The notes beneath the pieces are model-generated. The model had not been told where the DNA came from. It saw only the letters and a list, made by a program, of their open reading frames with translations, and did not search any database. Positions 11,614 through 23,900 of a stretch of 64,000 bases of DNA are shown here, in pieces (position 1 is the first letter of the stretch; each line of letters begins with the position of its first letter). The translations under genes and the position numbers were made by a program. The DNA is from Amphiura filiformis (Eukaryota; Echinodermata; Ophiuroidea; Amphilepidida; Amphiuridae): positions 31,122,848-31,186,847 of the forward strand of contig NC_092641.1 of the NCBI RefSeq assembly GCF_039555335.1, written 5' to 3'.

Positions 11614-14600
11614 GTAAGAATATATTAGAAAGTGTGTTTTTGTTTTTGTGAAAGATCTTGCTAATTTTATTCAACACAAATTATTAGGGCATACTATTGC
11701 AAAATTGTCCTATCTTGATACATTCAAAAAGTAAATTATCGGCGCTTCGTGTTGTTAAGTTTACCAATGATCATGACTTTATATGAAACAATTCTGACGA
11801 AAAATTTCCCGTCAACTTCTTCTTACTTACGAATATAGAAAATATTAAAGAAATCTAAAAATGTTTAATCATATCTTTTGTTCTTTTTTTTTTCTACACA
11901 GTCGATGCACAACAACAAGCTTTCTCCCTCGAACCCTCAGATACCACCGCCACCGAAGGATCCGCCCTAACCCTATTTTGTACCGTCTCAGACCGCGCCG
12001 GTATTGTAACCTGGATTAAAGGTGCCAGTACCCCCATTAGTGTCAATGACCGAATTATTGACACTTCTAATACCCGGTTTAGTATTACTGGTGACCTCAC
12101 AAGCGAGTTTAATCTTCGGATAACCAACGCTAATTTGACCGATGCTGGAGCGTATACTTGCCAAGTTTCTGCTGCTGGTTCTAGTTCGGAGATTGTTTCA
12201 TCACCTGCAACAGTCACTATATTGAGTAAGTAAAACAAAATACAACAAATAAACAAGCAAACATATAGTTTCACCACTTTGAGTCTCGGCTTTCTAGCTT
12301 TGTCCTTCCAAGACAATAAAAACCATAAAAAATATGTAAATTAAATATAAAAAAAACATCGGACAGTCAGCATGCGTTTTAGAACATGAACTGCATAATT
12401 CTTGTGACAAAATAACTTAGCAATGCTTCTACCAGTATCATTATTTCTTTATTCATCATCTATAACCACAATATTTATTCCTCTTCCCTCCAGATGTACA
12501 GAAGTTCACCAATGAACCCGCAGATACCACAGGCGCAGGTGACAGCACGGTGACTCTCATGTGTCAAGTCAGCAACAAAGAAGGTTTCCTCTCCTGGCGT
12601 CGTGACGGCACGGTCATTAGCAACGAGACCAGGATTACCAACAGCAATCCAAGATTCTCCGTTGTTGGAGACAGGGCTGCTGGTGAATACAATCTTCAGA
12701 TCATCGCAGCACAAGAGTCAGATGAAGGGATCTACGAGTGCTTCGTGACGGCCCATGGGTCTAGTAGATACATTGAATCCAGATCTGCATTTCTCAGTGT
12801 TATTAGTAAGTATCATTTACATCGATTTGGGAAATTAATAAAGTCTTGAATGTTTACAATTGGAACTTGCAGTGAATACTTCTCCAGGAGAATAAGAACA
12901 TCGGTTTGAAACTGTAGACCCATATCAGTATCAATTACAACATAACGTCATACAGCTTTGTATTAACCTCATTACCATCTTTGACCTCTATTCACTCCAG
13001 GTTCAGGAAGCCAACGTCTTACCATTGTGCCATCAGATACAATTGCAACAGAAGGAACAACGACGCAAATGAGATGCAAAGTAGCAGATAAAGCTGGTGT
13101 CTTATCGTGGTTACAGAATGGTCAAGCAATCAGCTTTGATAGTGCAGTGTCTCTTGCAGATGAAAGGTAAGTATTTTAAGATCTTAATATGTCAAAGGCT
13201 TTAACGCTGTCACTCGTCATTTTAGCAAGGGGTTATGGTGGAAGAGAAGCTCTTGTGAAGGCTAATGTGTGACTATCTGACATGAGAGAAAGATTGGGGA
13301 AGAGAGAAGGAACGATCTAATAAAGGAGGTATATGTATAAATGTGATTGAAATATAACAAATGAATAATCACACATCTCTATACTGTTTTTTTTTTCATT
13401 ACAGATATTCTATTGTAGGCAACAATACAGAAGGGGAATTCTATCTTCAAATATCCGACTTGAGTGAAGACGATCAGGGAACTTACCATTGCATTGTGAA
13501 CGCTGAAGGCAATAATGATGCTATTTCTTCCAGTGGAGCCAATCTCATTATAAGACGTAAGTATTAATGCCTTTATTTTTTCTTATGTGTGACAAGTTTT
13601 TCAATTGTTCTTTCCCAAACTGATAAAAATGTTATGCAAAATTTACTGGTCTTACATATTGGTCTTAGCACATAATGATTAGATTCTTTTTTAATTCATC
13701 AACAACTTGAACAAAGTGTAAATGATTTAATAAATAAGACACCATAACATCTCTATTTCCTTTCCATCTACAGCGGCCGAATCCCCAGATGCCATCTACC
13801 CCCAATGCTTTATGACGCCATCAGGAGATCTCCAAGAAGGTGATAACGTCACACTCTCATGTCTCTCCCGTGGCGGGGCACCCCAGCCAGAACTCTTTTG
13901 GTTAAAAGACGGTCAAGACTTCACCAGTAACATGGTGCAGTTCTCCTCGTACACCAGGAATGACGTCAACATAGTACTTAACAATGATCTTATTGGTACA
14001 GTTTTTGAATGTCAGGCTACGCATCCAGCTTACAGCTCAACTAAAGTGTGCACTTTGGATCCATTAATCTTTGAATGTAAGTGTCCGGAATTTACTTTAA
14101 ATCCTAATAATTGTTTTTAGGCGGTTGTTTGGCCAAGAAAACTTTTTCAACCACAGGATAAATTCTGAAATTACCATAATACAAAAACAGAGAAGAACTC
14201 CAGATTCATGTGATTACTTTCAATAATTCTTCAATAATAAACAGAATTGACTTGCTGCCTTAATTTCGAAGCTGAGAAAATGACCACTATTGTTTGTAAG
14301 AAAGTGTTATTTAAAACATATTTGTAAGTAATTTTCTTTTGTTTTCGCTGTTTCAGTGGTTCCAACAATAAATGTTGAATTAGACACGGATATCCTGAAG
14401 ATTTTAGAGAAGGAGGCTGGTAGTGTTATCTGTTCGGCTACTGGAGACCCTACCATTCTTGGATATGCTTGGTACTACAATGGTGTCGAGATCATTGACT
14501 CTGATCAAAGGTAATTTATCATCATTTATGTATAATAATTATTCATGTCATTAATGTATAGAGGTTAACTTGCTTTCGATTTTTCTTTTAAACATGTTTG

Positions 14601-17600
14601 TCTATAAACTTAGTTTCGGAAGTTTATTCACACCATTTGCTATAGGTTTATTTACTATTAACCCGTTTATATTTATCATTGAACAGGTTTGTGATCGAGA
14701 CATCAGGTTCATCCCAGTCAACGCTTACCATAACATCAGCATCTCTTAGTATGGATGAGTCAGTCATCTCATGTGAGGCAAGAAACCGTATTGATGCGGC
14801 ATCTGTGTATACCGTTGTGAGAATAGAAGGTAAGGAATGCTTCCTTCCAACATATCTAATTCGAATTAAAATGTCGCTGTTTTCAATGTAGTTCAATGAA
14901 GTTCAAAATATAAATAGATGGCCGTATGGAGAGATTCCAAAATAAATTTCTCTCGCTCACTTCCTTCAAGTTTCTCTCTGCTTCTTTCTGTTTTCTCTCC
15001 CGTCCTCCTCCCCCCCGGCCCACCCCATCCACTCCTCTTTCTCCTTTCTCAGTCATCTCCCTCTTTCCTATGCATCCTAATTTTCTCTCCCTCGCTTAGC
15101 ATGCACGTGCGTGTTTTTTGTGTGTTACTGTGTTAGTGCTTAAAACGGTAAAACTATGTTGATTGCTCGCTTGTTTATGTTTTTGTGGCGCCCTCTACGG
15201 AGGCGCCACAATATAGGCATGACTTTGTGAAACGCTTCTAATTTCACTCTTGCTAGATTTACTTCGCAATTGTTTTGCTAAAATTATGTCCAGCAGCCAG
15301 CTCATAAATAAAACCACAATTTGCTTGGATTTTATTTTATTATTGTTTTCTGATATGCACGGGATAAAATGGTGAGCGTATATTCTTTGTTTAAAATACA
15401 AAATTAGGATTTATAAAAACACCAAATAAATCCTGACCTTTGTATGCGTTCAACCAGTTTACCGTGTGCCTTAAAACCCGATAGACGGTGACATTTGACA
15501 TACACTAGGATACACATACACTAGGATCCACAACATGCTCATCTATCATGGGAACAGTCCTTGAAAATTTGGGTACACAAACTCATACTCTGCAACTTGA
15601 GGTCAAATTTTGCACTATGATTATGTAATTGAGGTTATTGGACTATGCCATTGGGATGAGACTCTTGTGGTCCATAGTGATAAGATCAATTAACGAGGCC
15701 TCAATAAACTGATGGATTTTGTTTGCTAATTACCATAGAATCTATATAGCGAAGTTATTGACATGGAGGTAGTACTAGCTACTACCTCCATGATTGGGAT
15801 TAAGTAAATAACTAAATCCTGTTATCTACCCAGCAATGTTTGCTTATCTTAATAATTGTAACAAACTGTAGTGTAATATAAAATGGTACAAGACCAATGA
15901 AGACAGAAAAGGCAAACAGAGAGAAATTTAGAGTTTTAAATTAGAGAGTTGACAGGAAGTTGTAAGAGTTAAATTGTTATGGATATGATTGGTGTAAGCG
16001 CGAAAATGTTGAATGTCAGATCAAAGTCATCCGAGGTGAATTAAGTAATGTCAATCACAAATTGTTACAGGTCATTTGAGGTGGACTAAGTTTATATTTG
16101 GATTGTCAGAACACCTTCCCCAATCAAACACATTTCTCTTGCATTTGATCATCTTCTATTCTTTTTTAGAAAAATCATTATAATACCAGATCTACACACC
16201 ATGGAATTCACCATATCACGTCCAAGTTCACATTGGGCGCCACATTCCTTTTTAAAGGAATTTTTATTATATATCAGGAGAATTAAAAACTATTTTAATC
16301 TGAGTTAGTTAATTGAAAGTATAACAATATTATTTATAGAATGGAGAACATGACATTAATGCTGTTTTTATGTGTTTATTTTATGTTTTACAGAGGATAA
16401 CCTTTTCACCTATATTCTTGCTGTTCTGGCACTCGTCGGTTTCTTTGTGTTATGTGTGATCATCATCCCGTGTATATTCTACTACTGCTGGAAGAAACAG
16501 AACAAGTTAAACAAAAGTAAGTTGAATAATTAATCATTAATTAACCTTAATTAGTTAATTATGAGTATTAAGAATTGACGCGGATCTTGATAGCTTTATT
16601 TCTACTTAAATAATACATGGAAAGAAAAACGTAATGAAAAAAAGTATGCACGATGTGCCAAAAATAGTAGGTTTGGGTTTAATTTCATATTTAAGTAAAT
16701 ATCCTATATAAATAAATATTTCGTATTTAAATGACATCCAGCCTAATTTATTATTTGTCTCTCCATTTTCTTTCTACAGTTCGACCGCATGATGATTCCG
16801 AATCTGTTTCCAGCGTCAGCAAGCTTGTACAACAAAACTACTTCACCGAGGAAGAGACGCGAGCCATGCCCAACGGCAGCGCCAAGAAGAAGCCCAAAAA
16901 AGGATCCACGGTCATCTCTCACGAATCGGAAGGCAAGATGGGTGTTCCCCCAACAGTGGTGCTCCGTGGTGGAAAACGCGGTAGTATACGCAGCTCAAAA
17001 CCTGGCAGCGCAAGACGGGTGTCTGCTTTCCAAGATCTGTATCCTCCAGAACCGGCAATGTCTCCTGTCATGATGAATGGTAAAAAAGCAAGTTATGATG
17101 TCACGACTGGAAAGTTAATGCGAAATGGAAGTATTTTAAGCAGTAAAAGTTTGGCGTATGCCAATAACTCTTATGGAAGTAGAAGAACTTCATTTGCGCC
17201 CTCATTGGCAAATGGTGCGCCCCCAGGAAAACAAATTGATGAGAGGAAAGCAAGAGAACTTGAAAATATGAGAAGTCTCGCTAACATTAATGCTGGATTT
17301 GATATAAATAAGGAAAGAAGGACTAAGAAACATAGATCGAAAGATGAGAAGAAACACAAGCACAAGCATAGGGAGCATAAGCATGATAAGGTGAGTTTCT
17401 AAACCATTTCAGTATTGGGTTATTCCAGTTGAAATCCATACATTGAAGACATTGCCTTAACCTCCGACAAAGGGAGTGTGAATTTCAAATGGGGTAACCT
17501 GAATAGGTGACTCTTATTTGAAATTTACACCCCCCTGTGTGGGAGATTAAGGTCATGTCTTCCATTGGGGATGTAAGGATTTCAACTGGATTAGCTCAAT

Positions 17601-18192
17601 ATGATTCTTTAAAGAATTATAATATTAAATCTCTTTTTCACATCTTATTTCGAAGGCCTTTGCATTCATATCATAACAAATAATTTCTTTGGAGTGAACA
17701 GTAGGAAAAGAGGTTTAGCTTTTAAAAAACCAAAATGTATACACTTAATTTCAAGAATGGATGGAATACCTTTATATTTTGAAGATATTGCATGTATTTT
17801 GACTGTTTCTAAATGGTCTTCAAACATGATAGAACTCTGAAGTAGAAACATTCAACATAGCAAAATTCCTTTGTTCAATGACTATAGTTCTAAACTTTTA
17901 AACCAAATGCAAAAATATTTCAGTCTGAAGAAAGATGGTAGCCATCAGAAAATTCCGAGGTATATAATAATTTCTTGCGTTTGGATCAAAAGTGTTAAAC
18001 TTTAACAACATCCAACATAGTTTATCATGACAGTGGTAGGTTTTGGCACTTGATTGCACTACATTTTTATTATTCAAAAGCTGACATGTCTTTGTATTAT
18101 ACTTAATATTTTCTACTTTTCTATCTTTTATGTTACAGAAATCAAAAGACCACAAAGACAAGAAGAGCAAGCATAGGAAAGACAAGCACTGA
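11550..18192 (+). CDS. Gene A: five-Ig-domain transmembrane adhesion receptor, Kirrel/NEPH-like
   Basis: Eleven coding exons join in frame to 801 residues: 11550-11613, 11902-12225, 12494-12805, 13001-13166, 13405-13556, 13774-14076, 14357-14510, 14687-14829, 16394-16516, 16780-17390, 18139-18192. Every junction is GT-AG and phases match throughout. Residues 1-21 are a signal peptide. Ig domains D1-D3 (about 22-339) carry the Cys, Trp, RFSI.GD, GE(Y/F).LQI and D.G.Y.C pattern typical of Kirrel/roughest/nephrin proteins. D4 and D5 (340-539) are C2-like. The TM helix is about residues 544-572 and the tail 581-801. Kirrel proteins also have five Ig domains, one TM and a tail of similar size and act in cell-cell adhesion; that role is inferred by family. 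Unlike vertebrate Kirrels, the C-terminus is Lys/His-rich with no PDZ ligand. Alternative: another nephrin-related invertebrate Ig receptor. Confidence 0.88.
11902..12225 (+). CDS. Gene A exon 2: Ig domain 1 (V-set-like)
   Basis: A 324-nt phase 1-1 exon, acceptor TTTCTACACAG, donor TTGA|GTAAGT. Key residues: Cys in LTLFCTVSD, Trp in IVTWIKG, RFSITGD, and the second Cys in DAGAYTCQVSA. Confidence 0.93.
12494..12805 (+). CDS. Gene A exon 3: Ig domain 2
   Basis: A 312-nt phase 1-1 exon. Key motifs: LMCQVSNKEGFLSWRRDG, RFSVVGD, GEYNLQI and DEGIYECFV. This is the domain closest to the Kirrel/nephrin consensus. Confidence 0.93.
13001..13166 (+). CDS. Gene A exon 4: Ig domain 3, first half
   Basis: A 166-nt exon, phase 1 in and phase 2 out, ending GAAAG|GTAAGT. 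Contains the first Cys (MRCKVADKAG) and the core Trp (VLSWLQNG). The domain is split by an intron after SLADE. Confidence 0.9.
13405..13556 (+). CDS. Gene A exon 5: Ig domain 3, second half
   Basis: A 152-nt exon, phase 2 in and phase 1 out. Encodes RYSIVGNNTEGEFYLQI and the Cys strand DQGTYHCIVNAEG, completing domain 3. Confidence 0.9.
13774..14076 (+). CDS. Gene A exon 6: Ig domain 4
   Basis: A 303-nt phase 1-1 exon. It shows VTLSCLSRGG, the Trp of LFWLKDG and the Cys of GTVFECQATHPA, plus two extra cysteines (Pro-Gln-Cys near the start and Val-Cys-Thr near the end) that may form an additional disulfide. The GACTTCACC at 13917-13925 is the empty site of the palindrome found in gene B. Confidence 0.92.
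14357..14510 (+). CDS. Gene A exon 7: Ig domain 5, first half
   Basis: A 154-nt exon, phase 1 in and phase 2 out. Encodes the first Cys (SVICSATGDP) and the aromatic core GYAWYYNGVEI. Confidence 0.9.
14687..14829 (+). CDS. Gene A exon 8: Ig domain 5, second half
   Basis: A 143-nt exon, phase 2 in and phase 1 out. Encodes RFVIETSG, STLTITSASLSMDESVISC and EARNRIDAAS: the usual closing strands of a C2-type domain. Confidence 0.9.
15184..16244. mobile_element. TG...CA-ended repeat in intron 8 of gene A, about 1.06 kb
   Basis: The ends are short inverted repeats, TGTGGCGCCC and GGGCGCCACA. A second copy at 32307-33727 has TGGGGCGCCC and GGGCGCCCCA. Shared blocks follow each left end (GCCCTCTACGGAGGCG, CTAGATTTACT, AACCCGATAGACGGTGAC) and precede each right end (AATCAAACACATTTCTCTTG, CACCATATCACGTCCAAG). 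No coding region or partner repeat was recognised, so the class is open; a solitary terminal repeat or a non-autonomous DNA element are both possible. No clear target duplication was seen. Confidence 0.6.
16394..16516 (+). CDS. Gene A exon 9: transmembrane segment
   Basis: A 123-nt phase 1-1 exon. After Glu-Asp-Asn comes a roughly 29-residue hydrophobic run (LFTYILAVLALVGFFVLCV and onward), then the membrane-proximal basic stretch CWKKQNKLNK, which fixes a type I topology with the Ig domains outside. Confidence 0.92.
16780..17390 (+). CDS. Gene A exon 10: cytoplasmic tail
   Basis: A 611-nt exon, phase 1 in and phase 0 out. It encodes a Ser/Lys-rich, probably disordered tail. Visible short motifs are two Arg-Arg-X-Ser basophilic-kinase-like sites (RRVS, RRTS), possible phosphotyrosine contexts (NYFTE, LYPPEP, SYDVT) and a C-terminal run of KKHKHKHREHKHDK. 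Reading past the donor gives only Val-Ser-Phe-stop, so splicing to the last exon is expected. Confidence 0.9.
17416..17600. mobile_element. Short palindromic MITE (ATTCCAGTTGAAATCC family) in intron 10
   Basis: The left arm GGGTTATTCCAGTTGAAATC is the inverse of the right arm GATTTCAACTGGATTAGCTC, and the internal stretches also pair. Length is about 185 bp. It is one of several copies, the others at 19137, 27024, 42814 and 45200. Confidence 0.85.
18139..18192 (+). CDS. Gene A exon 11: last coding exon, Lys/His-rich C-terminus
   Basis: Encodes KSKDHKDKKSKHRKDKH and stop, after acceptor TTATGTTACAG. It continues the basic repeat begun in exon 10, so about 45 residues in a row are dominated by Lys, His, Asp and Arg. 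Confidence 0.82.
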   Translation, partial: KSKDHKDKKSKHRKDKH

Positions 18193-19136
18193 ATGAGCAA
18201 CTTGTGGGGATTTTCTTCAAGTATTATATAAAAGACAATTGGATATAATATTGGATGATGATAAACTTATCTCAAACTCCAAAAGTTGCTGGCGACTTCT
18301 GGCTGGAATGTATGGCAAAGGATGGACACTATAGCTTGGAGCCATTATTCAAATTTGATTTAATTTAGATTGATAATTATACTTTTCACTTTCAAAACAA
18401 ACAATTTGATTACAAATTATTGTGCTAACAAATTGTTGTTTAAATATTAAAATAATTTTGACTTTTAAAGCATTTAAAACATCTGATAATGTCATTCAAA
18501 GATTAAGACAACATTGAGTTTGTATTATCTTTGATGCAGTTCCATTTTAGTTTCCTTACAAATTGCACTATAGTTTGAGAAAGTTTTTCATATCCAAATT
18601 TGTCTTAAAATCGCAGTTATTTTGTTGTTTGTGCTCACTCGATTTTATACAACTCTTGTACATGTAAACAGTTGAATTTTACAGTAAAATACTCGACTGT
18701 AATATGAAACTCATTATGCATATTATTGTTTGTTGCCATGGTAACAAAGGAGTCTTCCTGTGTGAAATGTGTGATAAAATTTAGGTTCCATCATTTCATC
18801 CATATTCATTTTTGGCTAGTATACATATAGATGAATACCATTTAGAAGATCACGTGAGCGAAATATCGTTTGATAGTTTAGGATTGTTGCATAAAAGTAA
18901 TGAACAGTAATGAATATCCGTTAATGAACAATTAATTGAGCTGAATTTATGCATATTTTGGGGTTTGAAACAATTTAGTCACTGTAATGTTTAAGGATGC
19001 TTTTTAAAAGCATATATACAGCTAGATTTCATACCAAAGATTTGATCAATATTATTACATTTTAAAAAGAATTGTTCAGGTAGACTCAAAATAGGTTTAT
19101 AAGTAGTGTTTCAGTTCTGATATTTAAGACTATTTG

Positions 19137-19305
19137 TGCTATTCCAGTTGAAATCCATACACCCCCCGTGGAAGACATGACTTTAATCTTCCACACAAGG
19201 ATGTAGAACGGAGTCACACATTTAGATAACTCCATCTGAAATTCACACTCCCTGCGTGTAAGATTAAGGTCATGCCTCAAGTGTATGGAATTCAACTGGA
19301 ATATC
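19137..19305. mobile_element. Short palindromic MITE (ATTCCAGTTGAAATCC family)
   Basis: Left arm GCTATTCCAGTTGAAATCCA pairs with right arm GGAATTCAACTGGAATATC. The internal CTTTAATCTTCCACAC and GTGTAAGATTAAGGTC halves also pair. Confidence 0.85.
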
Positions 19306-19720
19306 ATTTTTAGCCGTTTATAAAATTACATTTCATTTGTACATTATCAGTTCATGAGAAAATTAAGTAGTTTATTAGATATTTGGGTTTTAGGATATTT
19401 GATGTTAAATTTCAAGCGTCTTCCAAATTTACACAAGATGTTTTGGTTTTATTCAAGCGATAAACTTTTTGTGGTATATACGTGTAAATGGTCTGTAATT
19501 TTGGCAATCAGGGATTTATAAATGTCACTTATTTGGGGGGGGGGGGGTGTTTTATGCAATGTACAATCAAATCTTAAAAGATGAGTTTCAATATGTAAAA
19601 TTTTACAAATGTTGCCCAAATACCAAGTAAATCATTCATAGTGGTGACAAGTAAAGCGCGTATCTGCAAGTATAAGATACTGTAGATACAGCTCTTTTGC
19701 TTCACAATTCACATGCAATT

Positions 19721-19972
19721 GGCTATTTCATTTCAAATTTATACCCCTGTGGAAGATTTTGGAAATATCTTCTATAAGGGGGAGTATGAATTTCAAATAG
19801 AATGAACATAATTATTATACAGCTCTATTTGAATTTCATACACCCTCTGAGAAAGATTCAACATGCTTCTTACACAGAGGACGGTTGAGTTTCAAATGGA
19901 ACTGACTAATGTGTGGAAGATATTTTCAAAATCTTCCAAAGGGGTAGAGTGAATTTTAATTGGAACAGACCA
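19721..19972. mobile_element. Longer palindromic MITE, about 250 bp
   Basis: A four-segment relative of the short family: the words TGGAAGAT, AAATCTTCCA, TCAAATGGAA and ATTTGAAATTCATAC types alternate in both orientations. Its kin are at 35602, 44441 and 46458. Confidence 0.75.
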
Positions 19973-20931
19973 ATGCTGCAGGATCTGAAATTTTCATAAT
20001 TTTTGTATGTTTACTTGGTTTTGTTTAACAAATTCTTTTCACTAAGTTATGGAAACTCGGTCGTGTACGCAATGTTTTTGTATTAATTGCATGGAATTAT
20101 TATTTATCTTTATTATTTTGTATTATGTATATTTTGTACACACAAAAGAACACTCTTGAAGATGAATTAAAAAATGATAATTATGACTACAGAATATTGT
20201 TGTATTGATTGCATTTTTATTCAAAGTTTACCAAAGTTGGAATATAGATTTTTGACCCAGAGCCTTAAAATGTTATCCCCTTTTGTTATGCCACTTTACC
20301 ATGTTTACCCCGGACATATCCCTGTACCCACAACCGGGACCCACACGTCGTCAAAAATACATTGTTCCCAGAGACTATTTTTACGAGCTCACATTTCTAT
20401 CCATGCATGTCCCAGAATTGTGTTCCTAGCCTATAGCAGTGATTTGCTCATCCGACGGATTGTAAAATTCATTCAAAATTCAGATTTTGGCCCATCTAAC
20501 ATAGCATGCTAGTGGTTTTAAGCCGAAAGCCGTGTTTTATAGACAAGACATTTTATACATGACATAAAACACCCTTCACTCTTAGGCAATTTATAAATAA
20601 TTTTATTTTTTTTACACCGTAGCTGGGATCCTTGAATCTGCACAAATGGCCAGTGGCCTTTTTTAGCTGCAGAACCTGCAGTAATTTTGAAAAGATAGCG
20701 GTAGGCCTATCTTGACCCTTTCACCGGATTGGAAAACTCTCATTCTCATCAATGATCTTCAGTTCTCTTAGTAGAAAATTACGTTTTAGTCTCAACCTTG
20801 CCCGATTTGAATAGTTCCCACTAGTATTGAAAGCCGGTTATAAATGAGACATTCGGATTGATTTATTTAGGTATAGACATAAATATAATTAAACACATAC
20901 CTGTTTCTTATTATTCATAATCAATCAATAA

Positions 20932-23199
20932 AACTATTTTTGCCATTAGACCGGCATTAGACAGCAGCCAAAATGCATACCTTCTTTGTTTAAACAACAT
21001 GAAAAATGAACAACATAAAACACTTTAAACACAATGTTATGAGAGTCCGCCCTCACATTATTTAATGAATCGATTACCAAGGCATGGGCCAAGAGTTGCA
21101 TGGGTCTCCTAACAACGGCGAAAGTTGGTAACTAAGGAAAATAAGGCTGGTGGCGCAGTACAATACCATTTATCGATAACTGTCACAGTATGAGAAGGGA
21201 AATTTATGTTGACAGGGGGTAACAAATTTTACAACATTTTAAATTGATATAAATAAGATTTTCACGAGTTACGTAAATATCATTTATTTGATTGATAGAT
21301 ATTAAATGAAGTATTTTATAATAGCGAAATCAAAATAACATGCTAAAGGATTTTTAAGGCAAGAATATGGAAGAGACTGCACTATTTCTAAAGTGTTTAA
21401 GGGGGTAATACACCCATTGCATTTTTTTTTGCATTTTTTTGCATTTTGTGAAGAATGAGAAAAAGAAATTGGACAAAGTGGTATGCAAAATGTTGCAAAT
21501 CTTCTCGTTCAATTGGTGGCATCAGTATCAATGACGCGTACATGCTTCTAATGGTATAAGCCAAAAAGTGGTACATCACTGATGTTTTAAATTCACTTCA
21601 TTTTGGAAAGCTTACTATCAACGGATTTCGTTAAAATTTTGGATATAATTGTGTTGCTAACACATAGGAAATAATGTTGATATGTAAAATGGGAATAAGT
21701 GGTCCCTGATTTCTTTTATGACTTCATGAACTTGGTGCTCCACAACTATCAAAAAAACGAACCGGTTAAAATGCTTCTATTTTCAATGTTGAGCTATATT
21801 TTGTATTTTGAACTTGCGACACTATGTCACTGAAACTTAATTAAGCCATAGGTAACAGGTTACCACAACCACACTACAGCAATGTTGAAAAAGATTGTAT
21901 TTTTGTCACCTATACCACCATATTAGGTAGTTTTCCGTAAGCTTCATTTTTGTTTTTTTTTTAACTATTTTATATTTATTTGCCCAATCCATCTCAACTA
22001 GGCAATCTAAATTGTACTCACCATTTACATCCCAAGGTATTTTAGTATATCCACCTTACACATTTCCATTATATATCCAGTAACATACAAAATATCAAAA
22101 TTGATGCCTCATTATGACATGTATGATATCACAGACTATCACATGTATTCAAAATTGATGCCTGAATTTGACCTGAACCAATTGACCTATAACCTGACCT
22201 TTGATGCCCTTATAGCCTTTTTTTTTAATCTCTTTTCCTAACAACACGTTATAGAAGATACATACATGGTGTAGTATTAAATTGTCTATGTGGAAGAGAT
22301 TAGGCCTATTTAATTTATTCAGTGTTATAATCAGTGAGTACATTTCTATAGATAGTATAACAAAGGATTTAATGTATTCTATTCATGTATTCTACTTGGA
22401 CATGTTCAATAGAATAAATTATGGTTTGTTATGAAACACACATCTCAGTTACCAGGATACAGTAAACAAAAAAAATATATAGGGCTAAAATGATTTTCTA
22501 AAATGGTTTAAAACCACTTTGTATGTAGAGATATTTTATAAGTTCAGGACATGAGATGATGAACATATTTATATACTTGATAAATTTGCAACAAAAAAAA
22601 GAAGATGGGTACTGATGAAAATCAGGGTATTATATCGCCTTAATTGTATGTGCATGTAGTAAAAGTGTCACAACTTATTCACGCATGACACACAAAAATT
22701 ACATTTTTGGAAAGGCAAAGAGTCAAGGATTCTAAATACAAGCAAATAATTATAGTTGTTGTCACTGACAACAATTTTTGGATAAAATCACGAAAAACGC
22801 ATTTGCACCTTTGTTGTTGTTGTTTTGTGATAGCATTAAAATAAATTACTGGTTCAAAAGTGGGATTTCGTTGACATCTCCATCATGAGACAAATGCACA
22901 TACAATTTATTTTTAAAGAAATTGTATTTTCATCATCTTTGCAATATATGCTCTGTGATGCCCATCTTTAACCTGAGACCACTAAAGTGATGTATACACA
23001 TGCGCGTGACCAAAACTCGTGAAACAGGGCCGGGGGGGTCAATGTTTTATTATTGTTAAACGCGAGAAGCGGTATATAGGGTCAAAAAGTTGCAATTTGT
23101 ACGCCCATATGTGAGTGACACTCCCGGGTGACACCGGGATCTATAACAGAAACAAAATCAGGTCTTATCTTGAAAATGTACTCAGAAGAGTAGAAGTAA
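20932..23199. other. 3' flank of the gene A duplication unit and gene-free sequence
   Basis: The part at 21040-21360 (GAGAGTCCGCCCTCA, TATCGATAACTGTC, TAGCGAAATCAAAATAACATG) matches 34042-34165, 34740-34833 and 35884-35913 beyond gene B, marking the 3' end of the tandem duplication. A TTAAGGGGGTAATACACCC word at 21397 looks like one end of the TTAAGGGGGTACTAC MITE family. No gene was found in the rest. Confidence 0.5.
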
Positions 23200-23900
23200 T
23201 CATTTTAGTGAGACGATGTATTTTTTACTCGAACTTTTGTGACCTTTGGGCGCGTGTGAGACAGTTAAATGCCCGAGCACGACAGGATCCCGAACCATGA
23301 ATTAACTTGCTATTACTCCAGTGTCATTCACTTTTGCTCCCTAAAAGTGGTAGTTCATTTGAAAAACATGCATGCAAATGTGTCTTTTTTGTCTCGCAAA
23401 TTAACATGAAACATGACGCCTCATTGTATTTTAATAGTTAAAAGAACTTGTGTAGCTAAATGGGCATAAGTTGCAACTCTTCAAGAGACTTTATTCTTTC
23501 TGCCGCACACGAGTCGCACGCGACATGCACGAGCTTGAAACAATTAGTTGAAACCGACACTCTTATTTTAAAGTGGTCAGCAAGTTGGCGGAATTCAGAT
23601 TTAAACTGCAGTGTGCATCACACACCTTCCCAGATTGGTATTATACAAAATAATTCTTACAGCACACACGCACCCCACCCTATACTTACACCCCTACACA
23701 CCCCCCACGCAAACCCACCCGGCCCACACCTAATAATGCACGCACCCAACTATCATCTGTCTAACCCGTATACACTGTTTTGTTAACAATGCGGCACAAA
23801 GAATTATACGCTTGTTACATTGAACAATCTTCATCAAAGTTAATGCAATTCCAGGAAAGACAACATTACTATACACTTTGCCCAGTGTTCCATCACAGTG
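23200..23900. repeat. Dispersed repeat, copy 1
   Basis: Aligns in order with 37230-38095: GAACTTTTGTGACCTTTGGG, AAATGCCCGAGCACGACAGG, ACATGCATGCAAATGTGTC, GACGCCTCATTGT and CAGGAAAGACAACATT. A CCCCACACC-type low-complexity stretch sits in the middle. Reading frames here are not conserved between the copies, so it is called non-coding. Confidence 0.7.

Larger units (their letters stand above)
18193..20931 (+). other. Probable 3'UTR and downstream flank of gene A
   Basis: No further coding sequence is seen after the stop. An ATTAAA at about 20167 and an AATAAA at about 20924 are candidate poly(A) signals, but none is decisive. Two palindromic MITEs (19137-19305, 19721-19972) lie inside. A G-run occurs at about 19537-19548. 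Confidence 0.35.

Noticed and set aside
11894-12316. 140-codon minus-strand frame opposite exon 2 of gene A (and its twin at 25394-25885)
   Set aside because: It is a shadow of the conserved Ig exon; both copies exist only because the sense exon is conserved.
14918-15136. 72-codon frame rich in Ser, Pro and Leu in intron 8 of gene A
   Set aside because: It is a polypyrimidine tract; the same tract in gene B (30290-30410) has no matching frame.
23460-23786. 108-codon frame ending in His/Pro-rich sequence
   Set aside because: It is the CCCACAC low-complexity part of a dispersed repeat.
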